Positions 21,170 to 32,637 of a stretch of DNA of 64,000 nucleotides are shown piece after piece. The stretch comes from Elephas maximus indicus (Eukaryota; Chordata; Mammalia; Proboscidea; Elephantidae): NCBI RefSeq assembly GCF_024166365.1, contig NC_064820.1:86008001-86072000 (forward strand), read 5' to 3'. The translations under genes and the position numbers were made by a program. Positions within the stretch are counted from its first letter, which is position 1. Every line of letters begins with the position of its first letter. The notes below the pieces were generated by a model. It saw nothing but the letters and a program-made list of their open reading frames with translations. It was not told where the DNA came from and did not search any database.

Positions 21170-22510
21170 CTTACACCATACACAAAAACCAATTCAAAAT
21201 GGATCAAGGATCTAAAAGTGAAAACTAAAACCGTAAAATTAGAAGAAAATATAGGGCGCGGCTGTGGGACCCAGTTTTTAACGATGGATTATCAGATATG
21301 ACAACAAAAGCACCAGCGGCAGAAGACAAAATAGATAAATGGGACCTCATAAAAATTACTTCTTTTCATCAATAACTTTATCAGTAAAAGAGAGTCTATA
21401 GATTGGGAGAAAATTTTCAGGAACTGTATGTCTGACAAGGATCTAATATTTTAAAAAAAATATATATATATATAAACTTATCCAACTTAACAATGAAAAG
21501 ACAATCAACCCAGTCAGAAGTGGGCCAAGGACTTGAACAGGCCTTTCACCAAGGAGTATATTCAAATGGCCAACAAGCACATGAAAAGATACTCAACCTC
21601 ATTAGCTATTGTTGTTGTTAGGTGCCCTGAGTCAATCCTGACTCAGTGACCCTATATGACAGAGTTGAATTAAAACTGCTGAACTTTTGGTTAGCAGCTA
21701 AATGCTTAAGCATTGTACCACCAGGGCTCCTTCATTAGCTGTTAGAGAAATGCAAATCAAAACCACAATGAGATACTACTTCACTTTTATTAAAATGACA
21801 GTGGTTAAAAAAAAACAAACAGAGAACAATAGGTGTTGATGAGGTTGTGGAGAAACTGGAACACTTATCTATTGCTGGCACAAATGCAAAATGGTACAGC
21901 TGTTGTGGAAAAGTTGGTCAGTTCCTCGAAAAGTTAAACATAGAGCTCACATATGACCCAGCAGTTCTAATTCTAGGTATACACCCAAGAGACTTGAAAA
22001 CAGGAAGCAAATAAACATATGTACACTGGTGTTCATCACAACAGTATTCACAGTAGCGAAAATGTGGAAACAACCCAATGGAAACGACCCAAATGTCATC
22101 AACAGATGAATGGATAAACAAAATGTGGTATATACATACAGTGAAATACTATTCAACCATAAGGAGAAACAAAGTCTTGATATATGCTATAACATGGATG
22201 AACCTTGAAAATGTTATGCTGAGTGAGATAAGTCAATCACGAAGGGAAAATAATTGTATGATTTTACTTATATGAAATAATAAGAACAGGAAAATGTACA
22301 GAAACCAAAGTTTACAATCGGTAACCAGGGATGGGAAGGAGGGGGAAAATGAGAGCCATTGTTCAGAAAGCAGTGAGTTTCTGTTTACGATGATGAGAAA
22401 TTTGACAACGATTATGAGTGATGGTATTAATGTAATTGTTACCACTAAATTGTACACCTGAAAAATGTTGAATTGGCAAATATGTCACATATATTTTTAC
22501 AATAATAGAA
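21170..22510 (+). mobile_element. L1 ORF2 C-terminal part and 3' UTR, plus
   Basis: Contains AAACCAATTCAAAATGGATC, CTGACAAGGATCTAATATT, AATGGCCAACAAGCACATGA and AGAAATGCAAATCAAAACCA. A 65-codon frame at 22078 encodes DEWINKMWYIHTVKYYSTIR and ENVMLSEISQSRREN, the known L1 ORF2 C-terminal block. Several stops disable it. A SINE is inserted at 21608. Confidence 0.9.
21608..21731 (-). mobile_element. AfroSINE, minus, nested in L1, with TSD
   Basis: Shortened copy (about 45 bp of middle sequence missing) from TGTTGTTAGGTGCCCTGAGT to CACCAGGGCTCC. The target duplication TCATTAGCT lies at 21599-21607 and 21732-21740. Its tail reads like the RTE tail (TTGTTGTTAGGTGCC). Confidence 0.9.
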
Positions 22511-22642
22511 AAACAAAAACGAAAATGTGCTACTTTGAATTGAGCTATGATGTAAGAATAAAACACATGCTGAAATTTGAAGACTTGGTACAAAAAAAGG
22601 GAAAAATATTTCATTAATATAAATTCCTTTTTTAATGTGGCC

Positions 22643-22814
22643 TCTAAAAAAAAAAACAAAACTCATTGCTGTCCAGTCGATTCCGACTCATAGCTACCCT
22701 ATAGGACAGAGTAGAACTTCCCCTCAGAGTTTCCAAGGAGCACGTGGTGGATTTGAACTGCCGACCTTTTGGTTAGCAGCTGTAGCACTTAACCACTATG
22801 CCACCAGGGTTTCC
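22643..22814 (-). mobile_element. AfroSINE, minus, with TSD
   Basis: Full-length copy from CAAAACTCATTGCTGTCC to GCCACCAGGGTTTCC, with a poly-A stretch in place of the usual AAACC tail. The target duplication ATGTGGCC lies at 22635-22642 and 22815-22822. Confidence 0.93.
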
Positions 22815-23224
22815 ATGTGGCCATGAGAAAACTTAAAATTACTTGCATAATTCGCATTGGTTGTGCAGGTTATATTTTTATTGTATAACTCTAATCTACG
22901 GTATAGCATCCAAGTTTATTGCCTACAGAAGCCTTTCTTCAAGGAGCCCCTTGAACAAACCTAGCTGGTTTTTCTTGGGACACGAGTTTAACAAACATGA
23001 CAGAATCCTAAGCATCTTCTAGTTTGGGTTTTTGTGTTTTCTTGGCAGCTAAACTATAGCTAGGTGTAAAATCTTACTTTAAATTAGAAAGAGTGTACTT
23101 ACCTTTGTATTTTTGAAATAGAGATACACTTATTTTAAACCAGGCATTCCTTTATTATACTTTTGTTATATATGTTTTAAGCAATATATGAGGTATATAT
23201 TTTCTGTTACATAAAAATCATTGC

Positions 23225-23640
23225 TTTATCTTGTTTTGGATCTAGCAATTCACTTCTAGGATTCTGTCCTAAGAAAACAATTGGATGAGTGTGCAAATGT
23301 GTATGTAAGCATGCTTATTATAGCAGTGTCTTTAATTATGAAAAATTGCCAACTATAAAGATTGATTGCTTAAATTATGAAGTGTGCACATAATTTTATT
23401 GCCAATATCAATGATGATAATGGGTTATTAAAGAGTATTTATAGATGATGTAGCATTTTAAAGAGAAATATGCAAGTTTATACTCTTAAGAATTCTGAAA
23501 GAAAACAGATTACAATTGTTCATACTGATTATCTTTGAAGAATTTTGAGGTTATTTTAATTTTCCTTCATGATTATTTACATAATCTAATTTTCTGTGGT
23601 AGACTTGTGTATCTTATGTAATTAACTAAAATAATTCATG
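23225..23640 (+). mobile_element. Old LINE 3' end (L1M-like), low certainty
   Basis: AGCAATTCACTTCTAGGATT, CTGTCCTAAGAAAACAATTG, ATTATAGCAGTGTCTTTAAT and the later AT-rich 3' region resemble old L1 3' ends. Part of it (23313-23517) recurs at 34101-34296. Confidence 0.45.
23313..23517 (+). repeat. Duplicated segment, copy A
   Basis: From GCTTATTATAGCAG to CAGATTACAA, this segment aligns with 34101-34296 in the same orientation with about 15 differences in the best 185 bp by eye. See the partner entry. Confidence 0.8.
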
Positions 23641-23887
23641 TACTTAGTGACTGATGTATAAAACAGCTACTTGGAAAAAATTAAAAATTCTAAGTAAAAT
23701 TAAACCTTAAACCAAAATTATTCCTTGAGGTCACCTTTTTAGCTAAATAACAGATTGGCTTATAAAATTAAGAATATCAGTTATGAGTAATGAGCTCCTT
23801 TAAAAAAATTATATGAGACCAAACGGTCAAAAATTACTCTAAAGCAAAGACAAGAAAGTAGGAGGGCAGGGAAACTAGAGTATTGGA

Positions 23888-23965
23888 AATGACATAACCA
23901 GAATGAGAACGAGAATGACATAACCAGAATGAGAACAAGAATGACATAACCAGAATGAGAATGAT
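23888..23965. repeat. 26-bp minisatellite, three copies
   Basis: Unit AATGACATAACCAGAATGAG plus AACGAG, starting at 23888, 23914 and 23940. The second unit differs at one position and the third diverges in its last bases. Confidence 0.9.
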
Positions 23966-24028
23966 GACACATTGTGAAAAGTGTAACCAATATCACTGAA
24001 TCATTTGTGTAGAAATTGTTAGAACAAA

Positions 24029-24228
24029 AACCAAATCAAACCCACTGCCATCTAGTTGATTTCAAATCCTAACAACCCCATAGGACAGAGTAGGACTGCC
24101 TCTTAGGGTTTCCAAGGCTATAAATCTTTCAGGAAGCAGACTGCCATATCTTTCTCCTGCTGGTGGGTTCCAACGGCAACCTTTTGGTTAGCAGTGGAGC
24201 AATTTAACCACTGCACCGCCAGGGATCT
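24029..24228 (-). mobile_element. AfroSINE, minus, long subtype
   Basis: AAACCAAATCAAACCCACTG, CCATCTAGTTGATTTCAAAT, the middle block CAAGGCTATAAATCTTTCAG and ACTGCCATATCTTTCTCCTG, ending CACTGCACCGCCAGGGATC. Confidence 0.88.
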
Positions 24229-25146
24229 TCAGAAATTATTAAATGGGAACCTAATCTGCTGAGTAAACTTTCACCTTAAACACAATAAAATATTATTTAA
24301 AAAAAATCTAAGTAAAGATATTTGTGTGGCATAGATATTCATAAAAATAGATTTTATTGTCACATTTTGAGGGAAATTAGATAAAGAGTATTTCCGCCCA
24401 GATTAGTCATATATTGCAAACAAATTGTTCTGATAGTAAGGTAAGGAATCATTTACAGGGAGTAAAAAGTTCACGCTTTCTAAAAGGTAAAGTTCTTATC
24501 TGAAAACCTTCTGCTATCTACCCTGTATTCCCCACCTCACTATAATTGTGATTGTCCGTGATTTTTTCCGTTAAAACAATTTCCTGAGATTTCTAAAAGC
24601 TTCATGGGTAGTTATTTTTAAGTGACCCAGCACCGGAAGGATGTGGAGGGGGTGGAGCACTACAGGAACTCCTGCCAGTTAATGGAAAAATTGTTTGAAA
24701 ATGAACTAAAAGCACCAAAAGTAGTCTGAAGACTGCTAGGTAAGAAGCAAAGGTTTATATTGTGACAGGTATATACAGAGTGTGTGCTTGACTCTAGTAG
24801 GTCTTTGGAGAGCTTTTTGACATTTTGTTTGTTCCCATGGTAAAACTCAGAGCTATAAATCAGTTGAACAGTTGAAAAAGAAAATTACTTTCATTATGGT
24901 AGTTAACAAGTGAGTGAACCAGGCTAGCAAGCAGAGCTCTACAAATGGGATTTACATTTAACTTTGAGAATATTAAACAAAATTCTACAGAATCCATCAC
25001 ATATTCTGTATCTGAAGTTACATGTTTTGGACAATTTATGTGCAGCTTCCACTAAGTTAATGGAAAATGTCACTGGCAATATGTGTACCATTTAAGTATT
25101 GATGATGGGTCTTTTTGGAGCCCAGTGTTACCTTCTCTTTTCCAAC
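24229..25146. other. Intronic sequence, nothing recognised
   Basis: AT-rich, no reading frame above 60 codons and no named repeat. Confidence 0.45.
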
Positions 25147-25308
25147 TTGTTGAAAAACCCATTGCCATCGAGCCAATTCCGACTGATAGCAACCCTATAG
25201 GACAGAGTAGATCTGCCCCATAGGGTTTCCAAGGAGTGCCTGGTGGATTCGAACTGCCAGATTCTTGGTTAGCAGCCTTAGATCTTAACCACTACGCCAC
25301 CAGTGTTT
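25147..25308 (-). mobile_element. AfroSINE, minus
   Basis: AACCCATTGCCATCGAGCCA, TTCCGACTGATAGCAACCC, AAGGAGTGCCTGGTGGATTC and CTACGCCACCAGTGTTTCC. Possible short duplication TTTCCAAC on both sides. Confidence 0.92.
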
Positions 25309-25369
25309 CCAACCAGGCAATTGATAACTCCTCTATACCCCTGCCACTTCATCCTCCCCTCTTACAGTG

Positions 25370-25540
25370 CTAGAATGATTGTGTGGTCATTATCTGTGTA
25401 TCCATCTGTCTTCTACTCAGTTCTGAGCTCCTTGACCACCAACTCTGTCTTACTTGTTTTGTTTTCTTTAACAACTACCATAGGACAGTTAGTGCCTAGT
25501 AGATGTTTGATGAAGAAGGAAAGTAGGAGAGGAGTTTTCT
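25370..25540 (+). mobile_element. Possible L2 3' end
   Basis: TTCTGAGCTCCTTGACCACC, AACTCTGTCTTACTTG and TAGTGCCTAGTAGATGTTTG recall the L2 3' end ('GAGCTCCTTGAGGGCAG ... AGTAGGTGCTC'). Confidence 0.4.
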
Positions 25541-25596
25541 GAATGATAGAATTATTGATTAGTCCCTTTATTTGAAAGGCAGTAATCTGTGAATTG

Positions 25597-25758
25597 GAGC
25601 CCTGGTTGCACAGTGATAAAGAGCTATGGCTGCAAACTGAGAGGTCAGGAGCTCTAATCCACCAGCTGCTCCTTGGAAACCCAATGGAGCAGTTCTTCTC
25701 TGTCTATAAGGTCGCTATGAGTCAGAATTGACTTGATGGCAACTTTTTTTGTTTTTTT
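25597..25758 (+). mobile_element. AfroSINE, plus, with TSD
   Basis: GAGCCCTGGTTGCACAGTGA to GACTTGATGGCAACTTTTTT. The target duplication AATCTGTGAATTG / AATCTGTTAATTG lies at 25584-25596 and 25759-25771. Confidence 0.93.
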
Positions 25759-25868
25759 AATCTGTTAATTGCTCGTTCTGGATGCTTTTAGGGCACAAGA
25801 AATAACCGAAAATCAGTCTGCACACTGAGGAGCTTAAACTATATTCTTGCAGGGGGAAATCCACTATT

Positions 25869-28536
25869 GTCATTGTTGTTATTAGGTGCCTTTGAGTCAG
25901 TTCCGACTCATAGTGTCCTTGTGTACGACAGAAGGAAACACTGCCAGGTCTTACTCCATGCTCACAATAGTTGCTATGCTTGAGCCCATTGTTGCGGCCA
26001 CCATGTCATTCTATCTCACTGAGGGTCTTGCTCTCTTTTGCTGACCCTCTACTTTACCAAGCACGATGTCCTTCTCCAGGGACTGGTCCCTCCCGATATG
26101 TCCAAAGTACCTGAGATGAAGTCTTGCCATTCTCGCTTCAAAGGAGCACTCTGGTTGCACTTCTTCTAAGACAGACTTGCTCATTTTTCTGGCAGTCCAT
26201 GGTATATTCAATAGTCTTCACCAACACCATAATTCAAGGGCATCAGTTCTTCTTTGGTCTTCCTTATTCATTGTCCAGCTTTTGAGTGCATATGAAAAAA
26301 ATTGAAAATACCATGGCTTCAGTCAGGTGGACCTTAGTCCTTAAAGTTACATCTTAGCTTCTGAACACTTTAAAGAGGTCTTTTGCAGCAGATTTTCCCG
26401 ATGCAATATGTCATTTGATTTCTTGACTATTGCTTCCATGGGTGGTGTTGTGGATCCAAGTAAAATGAAATCCTTGACAACCTCAATCTTTTCTCCATTT
26501 ATCATGATGTTGCTTATTGGTCCAGTTGTGAGAATTTTCATTTTCTTTATGTTGAGCTGTAATCCATACTTTGATCTTCATCAGTAAGTGCTTCAAGTCC
26601 TCTTCACTATCAGAAAGCAAGGTTGTGCCATCTGCATTATGCAGGTTGTTAATGAGTCTCCCACAAATCCTGAAGCCCAGTTTTTCTTCATATAGTCCAA
26701 CTTCTCGTATTATTTTCTCAGCATACAGTTTGAATAGGTATGGTGAAAGGATACAACCCTGACACACACATTTCTTGACTTTAAATCATGCAATATTCCC
26801 TTGTTCTGTTTCAAAGACTGCCTCTTGGTTTATGTACAGATTCTGCATGAGCACAATTAAGTGTTCTGGAATTCCCATTCCTTGCAATGTTACCCATAAT
26901 TTGTTATGATCTGCACAGTTAAATGCCTTTGCGTAGTCAATAAAACACAGGTAAACATCTTTATAGAATTCTCTGCTTTCAGCCAAGATCCATCTGGCAT
27001 CAGCAATGATATCCCTTGTTCCACATCTTCTTCTGAATCCAGCTGGTATTTTTGGCAGTTCCCTATCCATGTAGTGCTGAAACTGCTTTTGAATGATCAT
27101 CAGCAAAATTTTACTTGTGTGTGATATTAATGATTTGATAATTTCCGCATTCTGCTGGATCACCTTTTTTTCGGAATGGGCACAAATATGGATCTCTTCT
27201 AGTCACTTGGCCAGGTAGCTTCTTTCCAAACTTCTTGGCATAGACAAGTAAGCACTTCCAGTGTTGCATCAGCTGGTTGAAACATTTCAGCTGGTATTCC
27301 ATCCATTCCTGTAGCCTTGTTTTTCTCTAATGCCTTCAGTGCAGCCTGGACTTCTTCCTTCAATACCGTTGGTTCTTGTTCATATGCTACCTCCTAAAAT
27401 GGTCGAAGTCGACTAGTTTTTTTTAGAACAGTTTCTCTGTGTATTCCTTCCATTTTCTTTTGATGCTTCCTGCGTCAGTCAGTATTTTGTCCATTTAGAC
27501 CTTCAGTACTGCAACTTGAGGCTTGGTTTTTCCTTCAGTTCTTTCAGCTTGAGAAATGAGAAGCATGTTCTTCCCTTTTAATTTTCTAACTCCAGGGCTT
27601 TGCATATTTCATTATAATACCTTACTTTGTCTACTTGAGCTGCCTTTTCAAATCTTCTATTCAACTCTTTTACTTCATCATTTCTTCCATTTGCTTTAGC
27701 TATTCTGCATTCAAGAGCAAGTTTCAGAGTCTCTTCTGACATCCATATTGGTCTTTATTTCTTTCCTGCCTTTTCAGTGATCTTTTGCTTTCTTTGTTTA
27801 TGGTATCCTTGATGTCACACCAAAACTTGTCTGGTCTTTGGTCGTTAGTGTTCAGTGGGTCAAATCTGTTCTTGATATGCTCTCTAAATTTAGGTGGGAT
27901 ATACTCATTTTTTTTTTATACTCAGGGTCATAAGTTGGCTCTCATGGACTCATTTAAATTTCTTCAGTTTCACCTTGAACTTGCATATAAGTGATTGGTT
28001 GTCTGTTCCACGTTTGGCCTCTGATCTTGTTCAGACTGATGATATTGAGGTTCTCCATTTTATCTTTCCACAGATATAGTCACTTTGATTCCTGTGTACT
28101 CCATCTGGCAAGGTCCACATGTATAGTTTCTGTTTATTTTGTTGAAAAAAGGTATTTCCAATGATTAAGTCATCAGTCTTGCAAAATTCTATCATGCAAT
28201 CTCCAACATTCTTTCCAACACTAAGGCCATAGTTCCCAACTAGCAGTCCTTCTTCATTGTTTCCAGCTTTCGCATTCCAATCACCAGTAATTATCAATAC
28301 ATCTTGAACAACTTCAGACAGCAGAAGTTGGTAAAAGTGTACAATTTCTTTGTCTTTCTCATTAGTGGTTAGTGGATAAATTTGAATAGTAGTCATATTA
28401 ACTGGTCCTCCTCGTAGGCTTATGGATGTTATCCTATCACTGACGGCGTTGTACTTCAGGAAAGGTCTTGAAATATTCTTTCGACAATGCATATGATGCT
28501 ATTCCTTTTGGAATTTGTCATTCCTGGCATAGTGGG
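25869..28536 (-). mobile_element. RTE LINE, 5'-truncated, minus, with TSD
   Basis: One continuous minus-strand copy of about 2.67 kb. Reading 5' to 3' it covers the C-terminal endonuclease domain (28031-28492: VLIITGDWNAKAGN, MWTLPDGVHRNQSDYI), the linker region, the reverse transcriptase (27163-26786: AGFRRRCGTRDIIADARWIL, CFIDYAKAFNCADHNKLW; 26767-26483: CQGCILSPYLFKLYAEKIIR) and the 3' tail near 25870. The catalytic YADD is changed to NADG (LHNADGTTLLSDS). Frameshifts and stops split it into many frames. The target duplication AATCCACTATT / AATCCATTATT lies at 25858-25868 and 28537-28547. Confidence 0.95.
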
Positions 28537-28547
28537 AATCCATTATT

Positions 28548-29340
28548 AGTATCTGTTAAAGTCCTTCCTCTGATCTCATTCAACATTCCTTGAGTTCAGA
28601 ACCTCATCTTACTTTGTCTTACCACAATTGCACTTCTGGGTGACCTCCATGCCTCCTTTCCAGTCTGTCTTCCACATTGCAGCCAGACTTGTCTTGCTAA
28701 AATAGCCTGATCATGTTATTCTCCTGCTTCACATACTCTAGAATGCTCCTTAGAAGTGAGGATGGTGAAACTTCAGCTAGCCTACTTTGGACACAAAGAC
28801 CAGTTGCTAGAAAAGGACATCATGGTTGGTAAAGTGGAGGGTCAGAGAAGGTGATCGAGGCCTTCAGTGGGAAAGATTAACACAGTGGCTGCAACAATTG
28901 GCTCAAACATACAAAGGATCATAAAATGGTGCAGGACCAGGCAACGTTTTGTTCTATCATATGTGACTTTGCCATGAGCTGGAGCTGACTTGACAACAAC
29001 TAGCAACAACTGGCTCCTTGTAATTACTAGATAATTCTAGCCCTCTTGGCAAGGCACTGGACTCCTTGGTGACCTGGTGCATTCACTCCAACCCTTGTCC
29101 CATATATGGGACCTATTCCGACAGAGCTAGTCATCATTCTTTGAAAAGGTCATGTGCTTGCTGTTTGTTTGAAATGATCTCCAGCTTCCCATTCCTGCCA
29201 AGTGAGCTTGTCTTCAATAGAAAACCAGCTCCCTGGCCTCACCAGCAAGTTTGCAACCCCTCACAGTGCCCCAGAGCATTTGACATAGGTCCCTATCCAG
29301 TGCTTACCAGTTCTTTGAGTTATATTGACCTTCCTTTATG
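28548..29340 (+). mobile_element. L2-like element interrupted by an RTE tail
   Basis: CTTTCCAGTCTGTCTTCCAC, ATTGCAGCCAGACTTGTCTT and CCTGATCATGTTATTCTCCT match the L2 3' region. After the insert, TGTAATTACTAGATAATTCT and GGCAAGGCACTGGACTCCTT continue. The distal part is weak. Confidence 0.55.
28740..29012 (+). mobile_element. RTE 3' tail, strongly 5'-truncated, plus
   Basis: AGAATGCTCCTTAGAAGTGA, CCTACTTTGGACACAAAGAC, AAGGACATCATGGTTGGTAA through GCCATGAGCTGGAGCTGACT to TAGCAACAAC. GCTCCTT occurs on both sides (28745 and 29010) as a possible short duplication or microhomology. Confidence 0.85.
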
Positions 29341-29548
29341 TCTAGAGTCCCAGAATGGTTAAACAGTTAATGTGCTTAGCTGCTAACTGAAAGGTTGGCA
29401 GTTTAAGCCTACTCAGAGGTGCCTGGGAAGAAAGACCTGGTGATCTTTTTCCAAAAAATCAGGCATTGAAAACCCTGTGCAGCACAGTTCTACTTTGACA
29501 CACTTGGGTTGCCATGAGTCAGAATCAACTTGGTAGCAACTGGTTATA
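29341..29548 (+). mobile_element. AfroSINE, plus, long subtype
   Basis: AGAGTCCCAGAATGGTTAAA, TTAGCTGCTAACTGAAAGGT, the middle block AAAGACCTGGTGATCTTTTT and GGGTTGCCATGAGTCAGAAT. The copy is diverged. Confidence 0.8.
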
Positions 29549-29827
29549 GTTTCTTATATGTCTACCTTTTGCTGCATGACTTCTGTGTCTTTGAATTCCC
29601 ACTGTTTAGCTATAGTGCTAAAGAAATGGCAGCTCCCATTTACTGAGTGTGGACCGCGTGCCAAGCACTGTGGTAGATTTAGTTCTCACTGGATTAAAAG
29701 GTCCTTTGGGACAGGAACCACAGCTTATCCTGGGCTGAGCATTTGGTCGGGGCTTTCTAAGTAAAACATACTGTTTGAGTGTAGATGTCTCCATCATCAT
29801 TTTAATATAGACGAGTAGCCTGAGTCA

Positions 29828-30031
29828 AGAATTCCTGGTGGCTCAATGGTTAAGTGCTCGGCTGCTAACTGAAAATGCTGGTGGTTCGAACCCACCAGTC
29901 ACTCTAGAGGAGAGAGGACCTGGTGATCTACTCTGGTAAAGATTACAGCCTAGGAAACCCTATGGGACAGTTCTACTCTGTCCTATATAGGGTTGCTATG
30001 AGTCAGAATTGACTTGACAACAAACAACAGC
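29828..30031 (+). mobile_element. AfroSINE, plus, long subtype, with TSD
   Basis: GAATTCCTGGTGGCTCAATG, CGGCTGCTAACTGAAAATGC, GGACCTGGTGATCTACTCTG, AGATTACAGCCTAGGAAACC and a tail GACTTGACAACAAACAACAG. The target duplication AGCCTGAGTCA / AGCCTAAGTCA lies at 29817-29827 and 30032-30042. Confidence 0.93.
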
Positions 30032-30399
30032 AGCCTAAGTCATTTTGAATTCAACAATCATTTTATTTCAGCTTCATGCTAACAGTTTTTGGAAATAAGT
30101 GGTGAGCGATTGTGTAATGACATTACTCATTTACTCTGATGCTTTGTTTTTGAGCAAATTCTAGCAAGAGGCCAGACCAGAGAGGGAGTAAGAGGGAGCT
30201 GGTTTCCTCTTAATATTCAAAAGGTTGCCCTGGAATACTGAGGCGAAAGTCAGAACAGTGGTGAGTATGTTATGTAGATTCCTGGTTAAAGGGAAACCAC
30301 TGTGAAGTAGCTCATCACAGTTTCATATGACTTGAAATACTTCATGACATATATTTTCTTCTCCAAATGCCACTTCTATCTCCCCTGTTCCTTCTTGTC

Positions 30400-30720
30400 T
30401 CTGTTTTTGATTATAGAGTGAAATTTCCTTCTCCTATCTCTCTGCCAATCCAACCAGTATTTCCTTAGAGAGCTGCCTTCAGGTTCAGCTCCACCACACT
30501 TCATGATATATCTCTGTCATCTTTAAGATGCCCTTCATTTCAGTTACCACATTATCATCTCTATTTATAGGTAGCTGTGCAATAATTATGCTTCATGTGT
30601 ATGTTTTTTTGTCTCTTTAATTAGGCTTCAAGGTCTTTGTAGCCAAGGGCCATATCTTATTTTTCTTTTGAGTTACCTAGTACTATTCTATGAATGTAGT
30701 TAATAAATGTTAGAGTTTTG
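30400..30720 (+). mobile_element. L2 3' end
   Basis: TCTCTGCCAATCCAACCAGT, GAGAGCTGCCTTCAGGTTCA, AGGTCTTTGTAGCCAAGGGC, CATATCTTATTTTTC and GAATGTAGTTAATAAATGTT follow the order of the L2 3' end, finishing in the AATAAATG-type terminus. Confidence 0.55.
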
Positions 30721-30829
30721 CTGCATTAAATCATAGTTAAGCATTTCAAATCTTAGTAGATGTGTATATTCAGGCCTTGATGGACACCTTTTGCATTTAT
30801 TTACTATCAATTGACAGATAAACATACTG

Positions 30830-31186
30830 TCTGGTTTCAGATACTGACCGTGCTGCATGCTAACAGTCTAACCTTTCTGTACTTCAGTTTTCTCATTTCC
30901 TCATGAGGCTAACAGTAACATCTACCTCACAGGGTTGATGCAGGGATAGTTGTTGTTGAAAGGGTATGTAAAATGCTTAACAATGTCTGGAACATAATAC
31001 CCATTGCTGTCGAGTTGGTTCCAACTCCTAGCGACCCTACGGGACAGAGGAGAACTGCCCCCATAGAGTTTCCAAGGAGTGCTTGGAGAATTTGAACTGA
31101 CAACCTTTTGGTTAGCAGCAGTAGCACTTAACCATTATGCCACCAGGGTTTCTGGTGCATAATAAGTGCCTGATAAATACTAGCCA
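30830..31186 (+). mobile_element. MIR, split by a SINE
   Basis: CTTCAGTTTTCTCATTTCCT, ACATCTACCTCACAGGGTTG and GTAAAATGCTTAACAATGTC are MIR core text. The MIR 3' end (ATAATAAGTGCCTGATAAAT) resumes after the SINE at 31152. Confidence 0.65.
31000..31151 (-). mobile_element. AfroSINE, minus, nested in MIR, with TSD
   Basis: CCCATTGCTGTCGAGTTGGT to GCCACCAGGGT. The target duplication TCTGGAACATAATA / TCTGGTGCATAATA lies at 30986-30999 and 31152-31165. Confidence 0.94.
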
Positions 31187-31199
31187 TTATGTATAGTTC

Positions 31200-32624
31200 T
31201 TTTTGACAACAAGAACTCTTGAAGTTGTCATTCCCAGCATTGTAGACCATATGATTGTGCGATTCAAAATGGCCAATACCAGTCCATTTCAGCTCACTAA
31301 TGCCTAGGATATTGGTATTTATACATTCCATTTCATTTTTGACGATTTCCAATTTTCCTAGATTCATACTTCGTACATTCCACATTCCTAGTAATGGATG
31401 TTTGCAGCTGTTTCTTCTCATTTTGATTGGTGTCACATCAGCAAACGAAGGTCCCGAAAGCTTGACTCCATCCACATCATTAAGGTTGACTCTAATTTGA
31501 GGAGGCAGCTCTTCCCCAATGGTCTTTTGAGTGCCTTCCAACCTGGGGGGTTCATCTTCAGGGACTATATCAGACAGTGTTTCGCTGCTATTCATAAGGT
31601 TTTCACTGGCTAATTCTTTTCAGAAGTAGACTGCCAGGTCCTTCTTCCTTGTTTGTCTTAGTCTGGAAGCTCAGCTGAAACCTGCCACCATGGGTGACCC
31701 TGCTGGTGCCTGAATACCAGTGGCATAGCTTCTAGCATCACAACACGCAAGCCCCCATGGTATGATAAACTGACAGACATATGGGGGAGAAGAAGAACAG
31801 AACATCAAGATTGGAAGGAGACTCATTAACAACCTGCATTACGCAGATGACACAACCTTGCTTGCTGAAAGTAAAGAGGACTTGAAGCACTTACTGATGA
31901 AGATCAAAGACCACAGCCTTCAGTATGGATTACACCTCAACATAAAGAAAACAAAAATCCTCACAACTGGACCAGTAAGCAACATCATGATAAATGAAGA
32001 AAAGACTGAAGTTGCCAAGGATTTCATTTTATTTGGATCCACAATCAACAGCCATGGAAGCAGCAGTCAAGAAATCAAAAGACACATTGCATTGGGCAAA
32101 TCTGCTGCAAAAGACCTCTTTAAATTGTCAAAAAGCAAAGATGTCACCTTAAAGACTAAGGTGCGCCTGATCCAAGCCATGGTATTTTTAATCGCATGAT
32201 ATGAATGTGAAAGCTGGACAATGAATAAGGAAGACAGAAGAAGAATTGACACCTTTGAATTGTGGTGTTGGTGAAGAATATTGAATATACCACGGACTGC
32301 CAAAAGAACGAATAAATCTGTCTTAGAAGAAGTACAACCAGAATGCTCCTTAGAAGCAAGGATGGACAGACTGCGTCTTACATACTTTGGACATGTTGTC
32401 AGGAGGGATCAGTCCCTGGGGAAGGACATCATGCTTGGCAGAGTACAGGGTCAGTGGAAAAGAAGAAGACCCTCAATGAGATGGATTGACACAGTGGGTG
32501 TAATAATAAGCTCAAGCATAACAACACTTGTGAGCAAGGTGCAGAACTGGGCAGTGTTTCATTCTGTGGTACATCGGGTTGCTATGAGTCCGAACCGACT
32601 CAACGGCACCTAACAACAACAACA
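31200..32624 (+). mobile_element. RTE LINE with inverted 5' segment (twin-priming structure), with TSD
   Basis: The left part (31200-31790) is RTE sequence in reverse: endonuclease start and upstream region (minus frame with NSCKHPLLGMWNVRSMNLGK and LGISELKWTGIGHFESHNHM). It reaches the RTE 5' terminus (AACTGACAGACATATGG) at the junction. From about 31791 the plus strand carries reverse transcriptase end and 3' region (LAESKEDLKHLLMKIKDHSL, RTKVRL-type text, 32281-32613 RTNKSVLEEVQPECSLEARM) to the tail CACCTAACAACAACAACA. The middle of the element is missing. One target duplication, ATTATGTATAGTT / ATTATGTATGGTT, encloses the whole unit at 31187-31199 and 32625-32637. Confidence 0.93.
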
Positions 32625-32637
32625 ATTATGTATGGTT

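Noticed and set aside
20755-21207. 150-codon minus-strand frame
   Set aside because: No recognisable domain, it overlaps a possible MER fragment, and its length is within chance for GC-richer sequence.
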